From contig NZ_PYGF01000011.1 of assembly GCF_003014575.1 (NCBI RefSeq), forward strand, positions 89,463 through 153,462: a stretch of DNA of 64,000 nucleotides. The letters are read 5' to 3'. Shown here piece by piece: positions 8,810-18,136 of the stretch. This stretch comes from Cecembia rubra. Lineage in GTDB: Bacteria; Bacteroidota; Bacteroidia; Cytophagales; Cyclobacteriaceae. Under the pieces are notes generated by a model that saw only the letters and a program-made list of their open reading frames with translations, was not told the origin of the DNA and did not search any database. Positions within the stretch are counted from its first letter, which is position 1, and each line of letters starts with the position of its first letter. The position numbers and the translations under genes are program-made.

Positions 8810-10299
8810 TATTCTACCCAGTTTTTAGATCGTTCAACTGCCTTATGCCAAAAATGTAAAAATTTCATCGCTTTTGCTGCATCCATTGCAGGTTCAAAAC
8901 TTCTGTCAGATTGCCAAAGTGACTTTAGCTCTTTTTCATCTTTCCAGAAACCGACAGCCAGACCAGCCAAAAACGCAGCTCCTAATGCAGTTGTCTCAAT
9001 AATTTTTGGACGCTGTATTTTACATCCAAGAATATCAGCTTGGAATTGCATCAGAAAGTTATTGGCAGTGGCTCCTCCATCTACACGAAGTTCTTTTGTT
9101 GGTTCACCACTGTCTTTCTCCATGGCTTTGATCACATCATGGACCTGATATGCGATGGCTTCTAATGCCGCCCTTGTCATATGGGCTATGGTCGTACCTC
9201 TGGTGATTCCAAAAAAGGCTCCCCTTGCATTTTGGTCCCAATGTGGAGCCCCCAACCCAGCTAATGCAGGAACAAAGTAAACCCCGTCATTATCTTCCAG
9301 GCTTATTGCCAGTTTCTCACTTTCTTTAGCATGGCCAAATAATTCAATGCCGTCCCTTAACCATTGTATTGCAGCTCCTCCAATAAATACGGAACCTTCT
9401 AATGCATAATTAACTTTTCCATTTACTTCCCATGCAATGGTTGTCAATAATTGGTTGTTGGATTTTACAGGCTTTTCTCCTGTATTCATTACCAAAAAGC
9501 AACCTGTTCCATAAGTAGTCTTCGCCATTCCAGGTTGGGTACATAACTGACCGAATAGCGCTGCTTGCTGATCCCCGGCGATTCCAGCAATGGGTATTTT
9601 GTGAGAAAGAATGTCACCTGAAGTTTCTCCGTAAATTTCTGAGGAGGATTTAACCTCAGGTAAGAGGGATGAAGGAATGTCAAAAAGCTCCAAGAGGTCT
9701 TCGTCCCATTGTCTTTTGTGGATATTGTATAGCATTGTCCTGCTGGCATTGGTAATATCCGTAACATGTATTTGACCGGAACTGAGTTTCCATGCCAACC
9801 ATGAATCCACTGTTCCAAATGCCAATTCTCCTCTTTCAGCTTTATCTCTAGCCCCTTCGACATGGTCTAATATCCACTTGATTTTGGTAGCTGAAAAATA
9901 AGCATCGAGAACCAATCCCGTCTTTTCAGCTATTATCGAAGCTTTTCCCTTTGATTTTAATTCATCACAAAATCCTGCAGTTCTTCTGTCCTGCCAAACT
10001 ATGGCGTTGTATATTGCCTTTCCCGTTTTCCGGTCCCATACAATCGTTGTTTCCCTTTGGTTGGTGATTCCTATGGCGGCAATTTCAGAAGCTTTGATGC
10101 CTTCGCTGGCAAGCGCTTCAATCATAACGGCAGATTGACTCGACCAGATTTCCTGAGGATCATGTTCTACCCATCCTGATTTGGGGAAATATTGTTTAAA
10201 ATCTTTTTGTTCCACTGATACAATTTGGCCTTTTTTGTCAAAAACAATTGCTCTGGAACTAGTGGTACCTTGGTCAAGGGATAGGATATATTGGGACAT
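8809..10299 (-). CDS. glpK: glycerol kinase
   Basis: 496-residue FGGY-family kinase that converts glycerol and ATP to sn-glycerol 3-phosphate. Visible signatures: the N-terminal phosphate loop [14 protein letters not shown], the substrate segment [13 protein letters not shown], the second ATP-domain motif [15 protein letters not shown], and the C-terminal [12 protein letters not shown]. Length is that of standard GlpK. It lies between glpD (139 bp upstream) and glpF (overlapping). The 139-bp spacer holds an array of 11-bp repeats, so a separate promoter or an mRNA element may control kinase and facilitator apart from the dehydrogenase. Confidence 0.97.
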   Translation of the reverse strand: MSQYILSLDQGTTSSRAIVFDKKGQIVSVEQKDFKQYFPKSGWVEHDPQEIWSSQSAVMIEALASEGIKASEIAAIGITNQRETTIVWDRKTGKAIYNAIVWQDRRTAGFCDELKSKGKASIIAEKTGLVLDAYFSATKIKWILDHVEGARDKAERGELAFGTVDSWLAWKLSSGQIHVTDITNASRTMLYNIHKRQWDEDLLELFDIPSSLLPEVKSSSEIYGETSGDILSHKIPIAGIAGDQQAALFGQLCTQPGMAKTTYGTGCFLVMNTGEKPVKSNNQLLTTIAWEVNGKVNYALEGSVFIGGAAIQWLRDGIELFGHAKESEKLAISLEDNDGVYFVPALAGLGAPHWDQNARGAFFGITRGTTIAHMTRAALEAIAYQVHDVIKAMEKDSGEPTKELRVDGGATANNFLMQFQADILGCKIQRPKIIETTALGAAFLAGLAVGFWKDEKELKSLWQSDRSFEPAMDAAKAMKFLHFWHKAVERSKNWVE

Positions 10300-10352
10300 T
10301 GGGTTGTTGGTTAATTCAGTGATTGGTTAAAGGTGGTTTTGGTTCACTTACA

Positions 10353-10396
10353 GAAATATTGTAGAAATATTGTGGAAATACAATTGAAATATTGAT
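10353..10396 (+). repeat. four tandem 11-bp GAAATA-type repeats between glpK and glpD
   Basis: Four consecutive 11-bp units: GAAATATTGTA, GAAATATTGTG, GAAATACAATT, GAAATATTGAT. An inverted echo (ATTTCAAT spaced by 10 bp) follows at about 10430-10450, close to the glpD stop. One helical turn per unit suits direct-repeat binding by a regulator on one DNA face; it could also be simple slippage. A similar array is at 59925. Confidence 0.8.
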
Positions 10397-10438
10397 TTGT
10401 GCATAATTCTATGTATTTCGAAAAAGGCATATTTCAAT

Positions 10439-12001
10439 CTATTTCAATATATATTTATTTGCCAATTTTTTAAAATCTTCCAGTTCAGCTTCTTTCCATT
10501 TCTCATCTTTTTTTAGTTCCTGTGCCATCAACCCTGCTACTTTTGGAGCCATCTCAATTGCTGCCCGGGCATCTAAAAGCAAAATCCTTATTCTTCTGCT
10601 GAGGATGTCTTCCACTTTCATGGCCATTTCTTTACGAGTGCTCCAGACAACTTCAGCCATTGTGAAGGGATAAGCAGGATGAAGTTTTTGGCCAAGTTCT
10701 GGCTTGTCCTTTATCCATTCCTGTATAAGTGAGGCATTGGCCCCATAGCCTTTCCAATGTCCTTTTTGAGGGGATTGAGTGAAGCCATGATAACGGATTT
10801 GTGCAGAATTGGAAGGGGGAAGCTGGGTCCCGGTTATTCTGGAAAATTCATTAACAGTATCTTCTCCCATTTTCCTGAAAGTTGTCCATTTTCCACCTGT
10901 TATGGAAACTAATTTGCTCTTGGATACAATTACTTTGTGTGAGCGCGATATTTCTTTGGTTTTGGTACTTCCTTCTTTTGGAGCGGCAAGAGGTCTAAGC
11001 CCTGCAAATACAGCCTTCACATCTTTTCGGGTAGGCGCTTCACTTAGGTAATCCTTTGCAGTATCCAAAATAAATTCCACCTCTCTGCTAAGGACTTCAG
11101 GCTCTAATTTGGCTTTTTCTCTCAATGTATCTGTAGTCCCTAGGACAAGCTTGTCCAGCCAGGGGACTGCAAACAGAACACGTCCATCAGAGGTTTTAGG
11201 AATCATCAGGGCATCTTTTCCACCTAGGAAGCCTTGATCAAGCACCAAATGTATACCTTGAGAGGGCTGGATGCTTTTGGGGGCATCCGGCTGATCCATT
11301 TGGAGGATTTTGTCGGCAAAAACACCTGTGGCATTAACCACCATTTTGGCCACAATTTTGTATTTGCTATGGTCCAGTTCATCCCTTAATTTGAGACCTT
11401 TGATTTGTCCATTCTGGTCTTTTAGTAGGTTCGTTACCTTCATGTAATTCACCATGCATCCTCCCATTTCGTCACAGGTCATGGCCACGCTTAATGCCAA
11501 TCTTGCATCATCAAACTGCCCATCATGATAAACCACACCTCCTTTTAGACCCTCTTTTTTGATTTTGGGCAATCTCATAAGGGTTTCTTCTCTGGAAATA
11601 AATCTGGATTTTCCTAGCCTTAAGCGACCTGCCATCCAGTCATATATTTTCAGGCCTATACTGTACCGGAACCGATCAAATAAATTATAGATAGGAATAA
11701 TAAAAGGTTGGTTGTAGGTCAGGTGCGGTGCATTTTGTAATATCCTTCCCCTTTCTTTCAAGGCTTCAAAAACCAAAGCAATATCTCCTTGGGCAAGGTA
11801 TCGCACGCCTCCATGGACTAATTTGGTGCTTCGGCTTGATGTTCCTTTAGCAAAATCTGCTTTTTCCACCAATAATACGGATAGTCCTCTTGACAAGGCA
11901 TCCAGAGCAACTCCCAATCCTGAGGCCCCTCCGCCTATCACCGCGATGTCCCACACTTTTCCTTTCTCTTCGAGTTGCTTTATGTTTTTTATCCTATCCA
12001 T
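10439..12001 (-). CDS. glpD: FAD-dependent glycerol-3-phosphate dehydrogenase
   Basis: 520-residue aerobic-type dehydrogenase oxidising glycerol 3-phosphate to dihydroxyacetone phosphate at the inner membrane and feeding electrons to quinones. The N-terminus shows the FAD dinucleotide fold DIAVIGGGASGLGVALDA, followed by SSRSTKLVHGGVRYL, the GlpD/GlpA signature. The C-terminal domain ends with TMAEVVWSTRKEMAMKVEDIL and RRIR, typical of the family. It is divergent from the DeoR regulator (136-bp shared promoter region), and a good -7 box lies just before its ATG. The substrates produced by glpK upstream fit. Confidence 0.96.
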   Translation of the reverse strand: MDRIKNIKQLEEKGKVWDIAVIGGGASGLGVALDALSRGLSVLLVEKADFAKGTSSRSTKLVHGGVRYLAQGDIALVFEALKERGRILQNAPHLTYNQPFIIPIYNLFDRFRYSIGLKIYDWMAGRLRLGKSRFISREETLMRLPKIKKEGLKGGVVYHDGQFDDARLALSVAMTCDEMGGCMVNYMKVTNLLKDQNGQIKGLKLRDELDHSKYKIVAKMVVNATGVFADKILQMDQPDAPKSIQPSQGIHLVLDQGFLGGKDALMIPKTSDGRVLFAVPWLDKLVLGTTDTLREKAKLEPEVLSREVEFILDTAKDYLSEAPTRKDVKAVFAGLRPLAAPKEGSTKTKEISRSHKVIVSKSKLVSITGGKWTTFRKMGEDTVNEFSRITGTQLPPSNSAQIRYHGFTQSPQKGHWKGYGANASLIQEWIKDKPELGQKLHPAYPFTMAEVVWSTRKEMAMKVEDILSRRIRILLLDARAAIEMAPKVAGLMAQELKKDEKWKEAELEDFKKLANKYILK

Positions 12002-12018
12002 TTCACATTAATTTCTCT

Positions 12019-12026
12019 CAAAAGTA
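12019..12026 (-). promoter_or_regulatory. predicted -7 box of glpD promoter
   Basis: Minus-strand TACTTTTG is an exact match to the Bacteroidota -7 consensus TAnnTTTG, 17 bp before the glpD ATG. No convincing -33 TTG is seen. Confidence 0.4.
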
Positions 12027-12111
12027 AGTAAAAACGAAATTAAAGGAAAGAAAAAGAAACAAAAATCAGGGTTTGATCTGTAATTGGGTTTCTTTTCCTA
12101 ATAATTTGGTG

Positions 12112-12119
12112 TAGTTTTG
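12112..12119 (+). promoter_or_regulatory. predicted -7 box of the DeoR regulator gene
   Basis: TAGTTTTG matches TAnnTTTG and lies 18 bp before the regulator start at 12138, so the leader would be very short. Together with the minus-strand box at 12019 it defines a compact divergent promoter region in which autoregulation by the repressor is plausible. Confidence 0.4.
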
Positions 12120-12137
12120 TGGGAAATGTAGAGGCAA

Positions 12138-12899
12138 ATGACCATAGCAGAGCGGCATAAGTATATATTAGAAGAACTCAATAAAAGTGGCTTTGTCAGT
12201 GTGGCTGAGCTAAGCAAAGGTTTGGATGTCACCATGGTGACCATCAGAAAGGATCTTAAAATACTTGAGGATAAAGGCCTTCTATACCGCTCTCATGGAT
12301 CGGCTACACCGGTTTCTCCTTATGTGAATGACCGCTCGGTCAATGAGAAGAAATTGGTACATGTAGAAGAAAAGACCAAAATTGCTGGGCTTGCCAAGGA
12401 CTTGGTGGATGAGGATGATGCCATTATCATTGGTTCAGGCACTACGGTGGTTGCTTTTGCGCAGGCCATTCCCAAAAAAAGGAAACTCACTGTTTTGACT
12501 GCTGCCATGAACGTTACTTTGGCATTTATAGATGCGCCAGAAGTGGAGATTGTGCAATTAGGGGGAGTGGTCAGAAAGAGCAGCAGTTCGGTTGTGGGCC
12601 ACTATGCTGAGGAAATGTTGAAGCAATTTGCCTGCTCTAAACTTTTTTTAAGTGTAGATGGTATCAGTTTGGATTATGGATTGACTACATCACACATGAT
12701 GGAGGCCCATTTAAATGCACAGATGATCAAGGCTGTGCAGAGGACCATAGTGCTGGCGGATTCCAGCAAATTCGGCAAAAAAGGTTTCGGAAAAATCTGT
12801 GACCTGGAAGATATTGACATGATCATTACAGATGCGGGGATCCCTGAAATTTACAGGGAGAAACTTGAAGAAATGGGAATAGAGGTGAGGGTGGTCTAG
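12138..12899 (+). CDS. glpR: DeoR-family transcriptional regulator, probable glycerol regulon repressor
   Basis: 253 residues. An N-terminal DeoR winged helix-turn-helix spans about residues 3-57 (AERHKYILEELNKSGFVSV, then VTIRKDLKILEDKGLLYRSHG). The rest is the DeoR C-terminal sensor domain, related to sugar-phosphate isomerases, with the phosphate-binding motif IIGSGTTVVAFAQAI and VLADSSKFGKKGF. Location next to and divergent from glpD, with glpK and glpF beyond, makes it the likely repressor of the glp genes with glycerol 3-phosphate as inducer. The family call is firm; the glpR assignment rests on context. Confidence 0.9.
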   Translation: MTIAERHKYILEELNKSGFVSVAELSKGLDVTMVTIRKDLKILEDKGLLYRSHGSATPVSPYVNDRSVNEKKLVHVEEKTKIAGLAKDLVDEDDAIIIGSGTTVVAFAQAIPKKRKLTVLTAAMNVTLAFIDAPEVEIVQLGGVVRKSSSSVVGHYAEEMLKQFACSKLFLSVDGISLDYGLTTSHMMEAHLNAQMIKAVQRTIVLADSSKFGKKGFGKICDLEDIDMIITDAGIPEIYREKLEEMGIEVRVV

Positions 12900-12940
12900 T
12901 CAATTTTGTTTTATTCTGGTTTCGATTTTTTATTGTATAT

Positions 12941-13115
12941 GATTGTCCGCTTTCATGCCAGTAGAATAATCACAATAGAATAAACCAAGGATTTCAAACC
13001 AATATCAATGAATAACTTGTCCGCCGAGGCGGATCCAATATCTATTAATATCAGGTTGATTTAAGACCCAATTTAAATTGGTTACTGGTCGAATTGCGGA
13101 TATACATATTATTGT
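12941..13115 (+). repeat. dispersed intergenic repeat, copy A (about 175 bp)
   Basis: From GATTGTCCGC to about GGATATACATATTATTG this spacer matches 22234-22408 in the same orientation. A conserved core of about 50 bp (GATTTCAAACCAATATCAAT, GAATAACTTGTCCGCCGA, GCGGATCCAATAT) differs at one base only. The distance from GATTGTCC to GGATATAC is 157 bp in both copies, so there are no net indels. The core holds the palindrome TCCGCC-GA-GGCGGA. No ORF is seen. It occupies the centre of the 520-bp gap upstream of susC. Confidence 0.85.
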
Positions 13116-13221
13116 ATTTCAAGCTGTTTGTTTGGCATATTACCCTTGAAATATTGCTCCGATTTTATGTGATTTTTTCTGTTGCCGGCAATACCTATTG
13201 ACTTGGTTAAATATTTAAGGC

Positions 13222-13235
13222 CGAAATCGATTTCG
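13222..13235. promoter_or_regulatory. 14-bp perfect palindrome, LacI-operator-like, upstream of susC
   Basis: CGAAATCGATTTCG is a perfect palindrome with a central CG, the symmetry typical of LacI-family operators. It lies 185 bp upstream of the susC ATG. No LacI-family gene is in the window, so the regulator would be encoded elsewhere. Confidence 0.4.
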
Positions 13236-13419
13236 TAAATTCATTTTGTTCTCCTCCAAAACCCCATTTTTATAGTCTTAAATTTAAGGTAGTCGCAGAA
13301 TATTATGGATTGTTAAGGAGTAAAACGGGAATTTTATAGAAAGTTTCCTTTCAGTTTTTGATCCATGAGATACTGATGATCTGATACAATCAATCTATTT
13401 ACAACAAAACCCATTAACC

Positions 13420-16400
13420 ATGAAAAAAATGATTTACAAGAAATTGGGTCTTTTTGTATTCTTCCTCATGATTGTCATACATGTCAATGGACAGGGAAGA
13501 ATTATAAAAGGGTCTGTTACAGATGACAAGGGAGAGCCCGTTCCCGGCACTACTGTGGCGGTGAAAGGTACATCCATCGGTACAGTGGCTGATTTGGATG
13601 GAAATTATTCTATTAATGCTCCTGATGCAGGGGTTTTGGTTTTTTCCTTTATAGGTTTTCAGACAAGGGAAATTGCCATTGGAAATCAGACTACAATAAA
13701 TGTTCAGCTGGCTCAACAAGTGTCGGATTTAGGTGAAGTAATAGTTGTGGGATATGGTGTTCAAAGAAAATCAGATCTTACCGGGTCGGTATCCTCTGTA
13801 GGTTCCAAAGAAATCAAACAGGTTGCCGTAGCCTCATTTGATCAGGCCTTACAGGGAAGGGCAGCAGGTGTTCAGGTGACCCAAGCCTCTGCAGCACCAG
13901 GGGGAGGTGTATCCATTAGAATACGTGGTGGTAACTCCATCAACGCTTCTAATGAACCATTGTATGTAATTGACGGAATTCCATTTTTCCCCAACAATGC
14001 AGCCACAGCCCCCGGCACAACTGGTGGTGCTCAACCACAAAATGCATTGGCCAATATCAACCCAGGTGATATAGAGTCCATGGAAATCTTGAAGGATGCT
14101 TCTGCAACCGCTATTTATGGTTCAAGGGGTGCAAATGGTGTAGTGATTATCACTACTAAGCGGGGAAAAGCCGGAGCTACCAATGTGGATGTAGAAAGTT
14201 ATTATGGTGTACAACAGGTATCAAGGAAATTACCTTTGCTGAATGCTGAGGAGTTTGCCACCATAGCAAATGAGGCAAGGGTAGGAAGGGGACAGACCCC
14301 TATTTTTACCCAAGAACAAATTGCAGGATTTAGAAATAACAGCACAGATTGGCAAGATGAAATTTTCCGTGATGCACCAATTCAAAATCATCAAGTCACG
14401 GTTTCAGGTGGTGATAACAAAACAAGATATGCAGTTTCTGGAAATTATTTCAATCAAGAGGGTGTAATCCTCAATTCAGGATTTTCCAGAGGCTCATTCA
14501 GAGCAAATATTGATAAGACCATCAACAACAAGATTACGGTGGGTAATACCCTGACAATTTCAAGGGCCGTCAATAACCAACAAGTAACAGACATTACAAG
14601 AGGAGGAGTGGTAAATGGGGCTTTGGTATTTTCTCCTACCCTTCCTGTTTTTGGACCAGATGGAAATTTTACTTTTGATAACAGTGCAATTCCAGGATCA
14701 CAGCAAGTAGGAAATCCTGTTCAAGATGCATTGGAAACCTTAAATAAAACTGTCACAAATAGGGTACTGGGAAGTGTGTTCTTGGAATGGAAAATCATCG
14801 ATAACCTGATGTTCCGGGCCTCGGGAGGTATGGATTATCAGGCGGGAAGAAGGGATTTTTACGCTCCAAGTACTAATAACAGGGGAAGGAATGCTTTCGG
14901 ATCTGCTTTGGTGGAAAAGAAAGATGTATTCAGCCCAGTAGGTACATTTACCTTGAATTACGATAGGAAATTTGACAACAAAAGCTATCTGAATTTATTG
15001 GCCGGATATGAAAGCCAGTCCCAAATGGTTGATTTTGTGGGTGCTTCAGCGACCAATTTTCCAACAGATGCTTTGGGATCAGATAACCTAGGTCTTGGTC
15101 AGATTGTAGGAACTCCATTTTCAGGAAGAAGTTTGTGGAGGCTTGATTCCTGGTTTGGAAGGGTCAATTATACCCTATTTGAAAAATTTCTTTTCACAGG
15201 TACCTTCAGGGCTGATGGTTCGTCCAGATTTGGTGCCGGCAACAAATGGGGATATTTCCCCTCTGCTGCAGTTGGCTACAACATGAGTAATGAACCTTTT
15301 TTGGACAACATCAAATGGATGAGTTCCTTAAAAATCACAACCAGCTGGGGTTTGACAGGGAATCAGGAAATAGGGCTTTATCAGTCCCTTTCCCAGTTGA
15401 ATACAGAAAGGAATGCATTTGGAAGTGTTATCGCCATAGGTTTGGCACCAGGGAGAATCCCGAATCCTGATTTGAGATGGGAAAAAACCAATCAGGTGAA
15501 TGCAGGGTTAGAAATAGGATTGTTAGAGGATAGGATCTTTTTCGAGGCCGCGGCTTATTATAAGCGTACCCAGGATTTGCTTTTGCCCCTTGACCTTCCA
15601 AGGTCCACAGGATTCTCCACCATTCTCCAGAATATCGGAAGTGTTGAAAATAAAGGGCTTGAATTGTCTGTCAATAGCAATAATCTAACAGGCAAAGTGA
15701 AGTGGGTTACCAATGCTAATATTACTTTCAACAGAAATAAGGTATTGGCCTTAGGTCCTGGAGAAACTTTCAGACTTGCTCCAGGCACAGGAGATGGCCA
15801 CTTACAGATTGGGAACTCCAGTATCCTTCAAGTTGGCTCCCCTGTTGGAAGCTTTTTTGGTATGGTGACAAATGGAATATATCAGGTTGGAGATGAAATC
15901 CTTCCCGGTAGTAGTTCATTTGGTTCAGTGGGACCTGGTGATATCCGATATGTGGATGTCAATGGAGATGGTAGAGTGGACAATAATGACAGGACCATAA
16001 TTGGAAATCCCCAGCCCAAATTCTTCTTTGGGATGAACAACACATTTAATTATAAAAACTTTGATCTTGCCATTTTTGTCAACGGTACTTATGGCAATGA
16101 TGTATGGAATGTGAACAGCCACGAGCTTTATAGAAATGACGGTGCTACCAATAATGTCAAGGGAGTAATGAACCGTTGGACACCGCAAAACCCAAGCAAT
16201 GAATGGCCTAGTTCCAGAACCAGACCATTTGTACTTTCTGACAGACATATTGAAGATGCATCATTTCTTAGGATAAGGAATGTCACTTTGGGTTATACCT
16301 TGCCTACAGCCAACATAACTTGGTTGAGGTCATGTAGGGTGTATGTACAGGGTCAAAACATCCTGACCTTTACAAATTATTCCGGATTTGATCCTGAAGT

Positions 16401-16497
16401 AAATTCGCTAGGTCAAAACCCGATTGGTATTGGTATAGACAGGGGAACATTCCCTATGGCCAGATCATTCATAATGGGTGTTAATTTTGGTTTATAA
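13420..16497 (+). CDS. SusC/RagA family TonB-dependent outer-membrane transporter
   Basis: 1025 residues, normal for SusC. Order: signal peptide (LFVFFLMIVIHVNGQ), N-terminal carboxypeptidase-regulatory-like domain (about 27-97; GSVTDDKGEPVPGTTVAVKG), TonB-box/plug start (EVIVVGYGVQRKSDLTGSV), SusC plug motifs LYVIDGIPF and MEILKDASATAIYGSRGANG, then a long barrel with the usual late segment VDVNGDGRVDNNDRTIIGNP and a C-terminal aromatic-rich strand. It works with the SusD partner 38 bp downstream, importing an oligomeric nutrient using TonB energy. No glycoside hydrolase, protease or sigma/anti-sigma pair is adjacent, so the substrate is unknown. Confidence 0.96.
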   Translation: MKKMIYKKLGLFVFFLMIVIHVNGQGRIIKGSVTDDKGEPVPGTTVAVKGTSIGTVADLDGNYSINAPDAGVLVFSFIGFQTREIAIGNQTTINVQLAQQVSDLGEVIVVGYGVQRKSDLTGSVSSVGSKEIKQVAVASFDQALQGRAAGVQVTQASAAPGGGVSIRIRGGNSINASNEPLYVIDGIPFFPNNAATAPGTTGGAQPQNALANINPGDIESMEILKDASATAIYGSRGANGVVIITTKRGKAGATNVDVESYYGVQQVSRKLPLLNAEEFATIANEARVGRGQTPIFTQEQIAGFRNNSTDWQDEIFRDAPIQNHQVTVSGGDNKTRYAVSGNYFNQEGVILNSGFSRGSFRANIDKTINNKITVGNTLTISRAVNNQQVTDITRGGVVNGALVFSPTLPVFGPDGNFTFDNSAIPGSQQVGNPVQDALETLNKTVTNRVLGSVFLEWKIIDNLMFRASGGMDYQAGRRDFYAPSTNNRGRNAFGSALVEKKDVFSPVGTFTLNYDRKFDNKSYLNLLAGYESQSQMVDFVGASATNFPTDALGSDNLGLGQIVGTPFSGRSLWRLDSWFGRVNYTLFEKFLFTGTFRADGSSRFGAGNKWGYFPSAAVGYNMSNEPFLDNIKWMSSLKITTSWGLTGNQEIGLYQSLSQLNTERNAFGSVIAIGLAPGRIPNPDLRWEKTNQVNAGLEIGLLEDRIFFEAAAYYKRTQDLLLPLDLPRSTGFSTILQNIGSVENKGLELSVNSNNLTGKVKWVTNANITFNRNKVLALGPGETFRLAPGTGDGHLQIGNSSILQVGSPVGSFFGMVTNGIYQVGDEILPGSSSFGSVGPGDIRYVDVNGDGRVDNNDRTIIGNPQPKFFFGMNNTFNYKNFDLAIFVNGTYGNDVWNVNSHELYRNDGATNNVKGVMNRWTPQNPSNEWPSSRTRPFVLSDRHIEDASFLRIRNVTLGYTLPTANITWLRSCRVYVQGQNILTFTNYSGFDPEVNSLGQNPIGIGIDRGTFPMARSFIMGVNFGL

Positions 16498-16535
16498 TCC
16501 TAATTCTTCAAAGTCAAAATTTAAACTCGAATAAG

Positions 16536-18041
16536 ATGAAAATCAGAAAAATATATTTAACAGGAATAGTGATCATAAGCATGCTGTTCAATGCATGTGA
16601 GGATCCACTTCAGGAGCAGGTATTTAGTTTTATAGCCCCTGAAAATTTCTACAGGACAGCAACTGATGCTGAAGCTGCATTGGTCGGAGTGTATGCGGGC
16701 TTCAGATTGATCCATATGTATGATAGACAGTACATGATTGGAGATATGGGGTCAGACGATACATTTACCGGTGAATTCAGAGGTAATCAGGATAGGATTC
16801 AGATTGATGAATTTACTGTAGATCCAAACAATGGTATTGTAAGGGAAAGATATGAAAACGCATATATTACTATAAATCGGGCGAATGCATTGATAAGCAG
16901 AGTTCCATCTATAGATATGAATCCCCAACAAAGAGATAATATCATAAACCAAGCAAGATTTTTAAGGGCATTTCTTTACTTTGACCTGGTCCAATTGTAT
17001 GGGGCAGTTCCATTGAAAGTTGAAGAAACACTCAATGTGAATAATGTGGCTAGCCCAAGGGTAGATGTAAATAGGATTTACGATGAAGTAATTATTCCGG
17101 ATTTGCAAGCTGCTGAAAATTTACCCGCTACCCAAAGATTGCAGGGACAGGTGACCAATACATCTGCAAAAGCAATGCTGGCAAGGGTATATTTGACAAG
17201 GGCAGGTAATAATCCCAATTCACCCTTCTGGGCATTGGCAAGAGATAAGGCTTTGGAAGTGATCAATTCCGGCCAACATAGGCTTCTGGCTTCCTACAGG
17301 GATGTTTTTCAGTTGGCCAATCAAAATAGTGTTGAGCATATATTCTCCATTCAGTTTAGTGCTTTACAAGGGGTGGGAAGTTCATTTCAAGAGTTTTTTA
17401 TGCCACGTGGTATCAATTCCACAACTGGTAATGGAAATGGTGTTAATGAACCGACTCCGGATATTGTTCAGGCATATGAACCAAATGACATTAGGTTCAA
17501 TACGGCATTCCTGCTCCAATTGCCATTAGCTAATGGAACTGTAAATAATTATGCTCCAAGAGGCAATTGCCAAGGTATTCCTTCACCTTGTATTCCCCAA
17601 CCTTACATTGGAAAATATCTAGAGCTTACCCCTCCGAGAGGAAACTTGAATTATCCTATCATCCGCTATTCAGATGTATTGTTAATGTTTGCAGAGGCGG
17701 CGAATGAAGCTGGAGGAGGTCCTTCGGCAGCAGCTTATACAGCTATTAACCAAGTGAGAAACCGTGCGGGTTTGCCGGATTTAACTCCTGGGTTGAGTCA
17801 ATCCCAATTTAGAGAAGCTGTTAGAAAAGAAAGAAGAGTGGAATTGGCATTTGAAGGAATCAGAAGATACGATTTGGTCAGATGGGGCACCTTATTGGAA
17901 GTTACCAGAAGTCATTTCCAAAGGTTCTACCCAAATCTTTCTGGGAATGTCAGAGACCATCATATGTTGTTTCCAATCCCTCAAAGAGAAATAGATCTGA
18001 ATCCAGGTATCAGTTTGTCTGATCAAAACCCAGGGTATTAA
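16536..18041 (+). CDS. SusD/RagB family nutrient-binding outer-membrane lipoprotein
   Basis: 501 residues. Lipoprotein signal ending MLFNAC (Cys21). SusD signatures: TPR-like helices with INQARFLRAFLYFDLVQLYG at about residue 135-155, the conserved RYSDVLLMFAEAANE, INQVRNRAGLPDL, and the C-terminal FREAVRKERRVELAFEG then RRYDLVRWG. It forms the lid of the SusC channel and binds substrate at the cell surface. It is co-transcribed with susC and followed at once by a strong terminator, so the locus is a minimal two-gene unit. Confidence 0.95.
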   Translation: MKIRKIYLTGIVIISMLFNACEDPLQEQVFSFIAPENFYRTATDAEAALVGVYAGFRLIHMYDRQYMIGDMGSDDTFTGEFRGNQDRIQIDEFTVDPNNGIVRERYENAYITINRANALISRVPSIDMNPQQRDNIINQARFLRAFLYFDLVQLYGAVPLKVEETLNVNNVASPRVDVNRIYDEVIIPDLQAAENLPATQRLQGQVTNTSAKAMLARVYLTRAGNNPNSPFWALARDKALEVINSGQHRLLASYRDVFQLANQNSVEHIFSIQFSALQGVGSSFQEFFMPRGINSTTGNGNGVNEPTPDIVQAYEPNDIRFNTAFLLQLPLANGTVNNYAPRGNCQGIPSPCIPQPYIGKYLELTPPRGNLNYPIIRYSDVLLMFAEAANEAGGGPSAAAYTAINQVRNRAGLPDLTPGLSQSQFREAVRKERRVELAFEGIRRYDLVRWGTLLEVTRSHFQRFYPNLSGNVRDHHMLFPIPQREIDLNPGISLSDQNPGY

Positions 18042-18045
18042 TCTT

Positions 18046-18087
18046 AAAAAAATATCCCCAACTGTTAAAAGTTGGGGATATTTTTTT
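18046..18087 (+). terminator. Rho-independent terminator of susCD
   Basis: Long near-perfect hairpin: AAAAATATCCCCAAC, 8-nt loop, GTTGGGGATATTTTT, starting 5 bp after the SusD stop. The A and T flanks let it also act on minus-strand transcripts, ending the gene at 18137-18643. Confidence 0.92.
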
Positions 18088-18136
18088 ATTTCAAAATCCG
18101 AATTGCTAATCACTTGTTTTCCAATTGTCTTACAAA

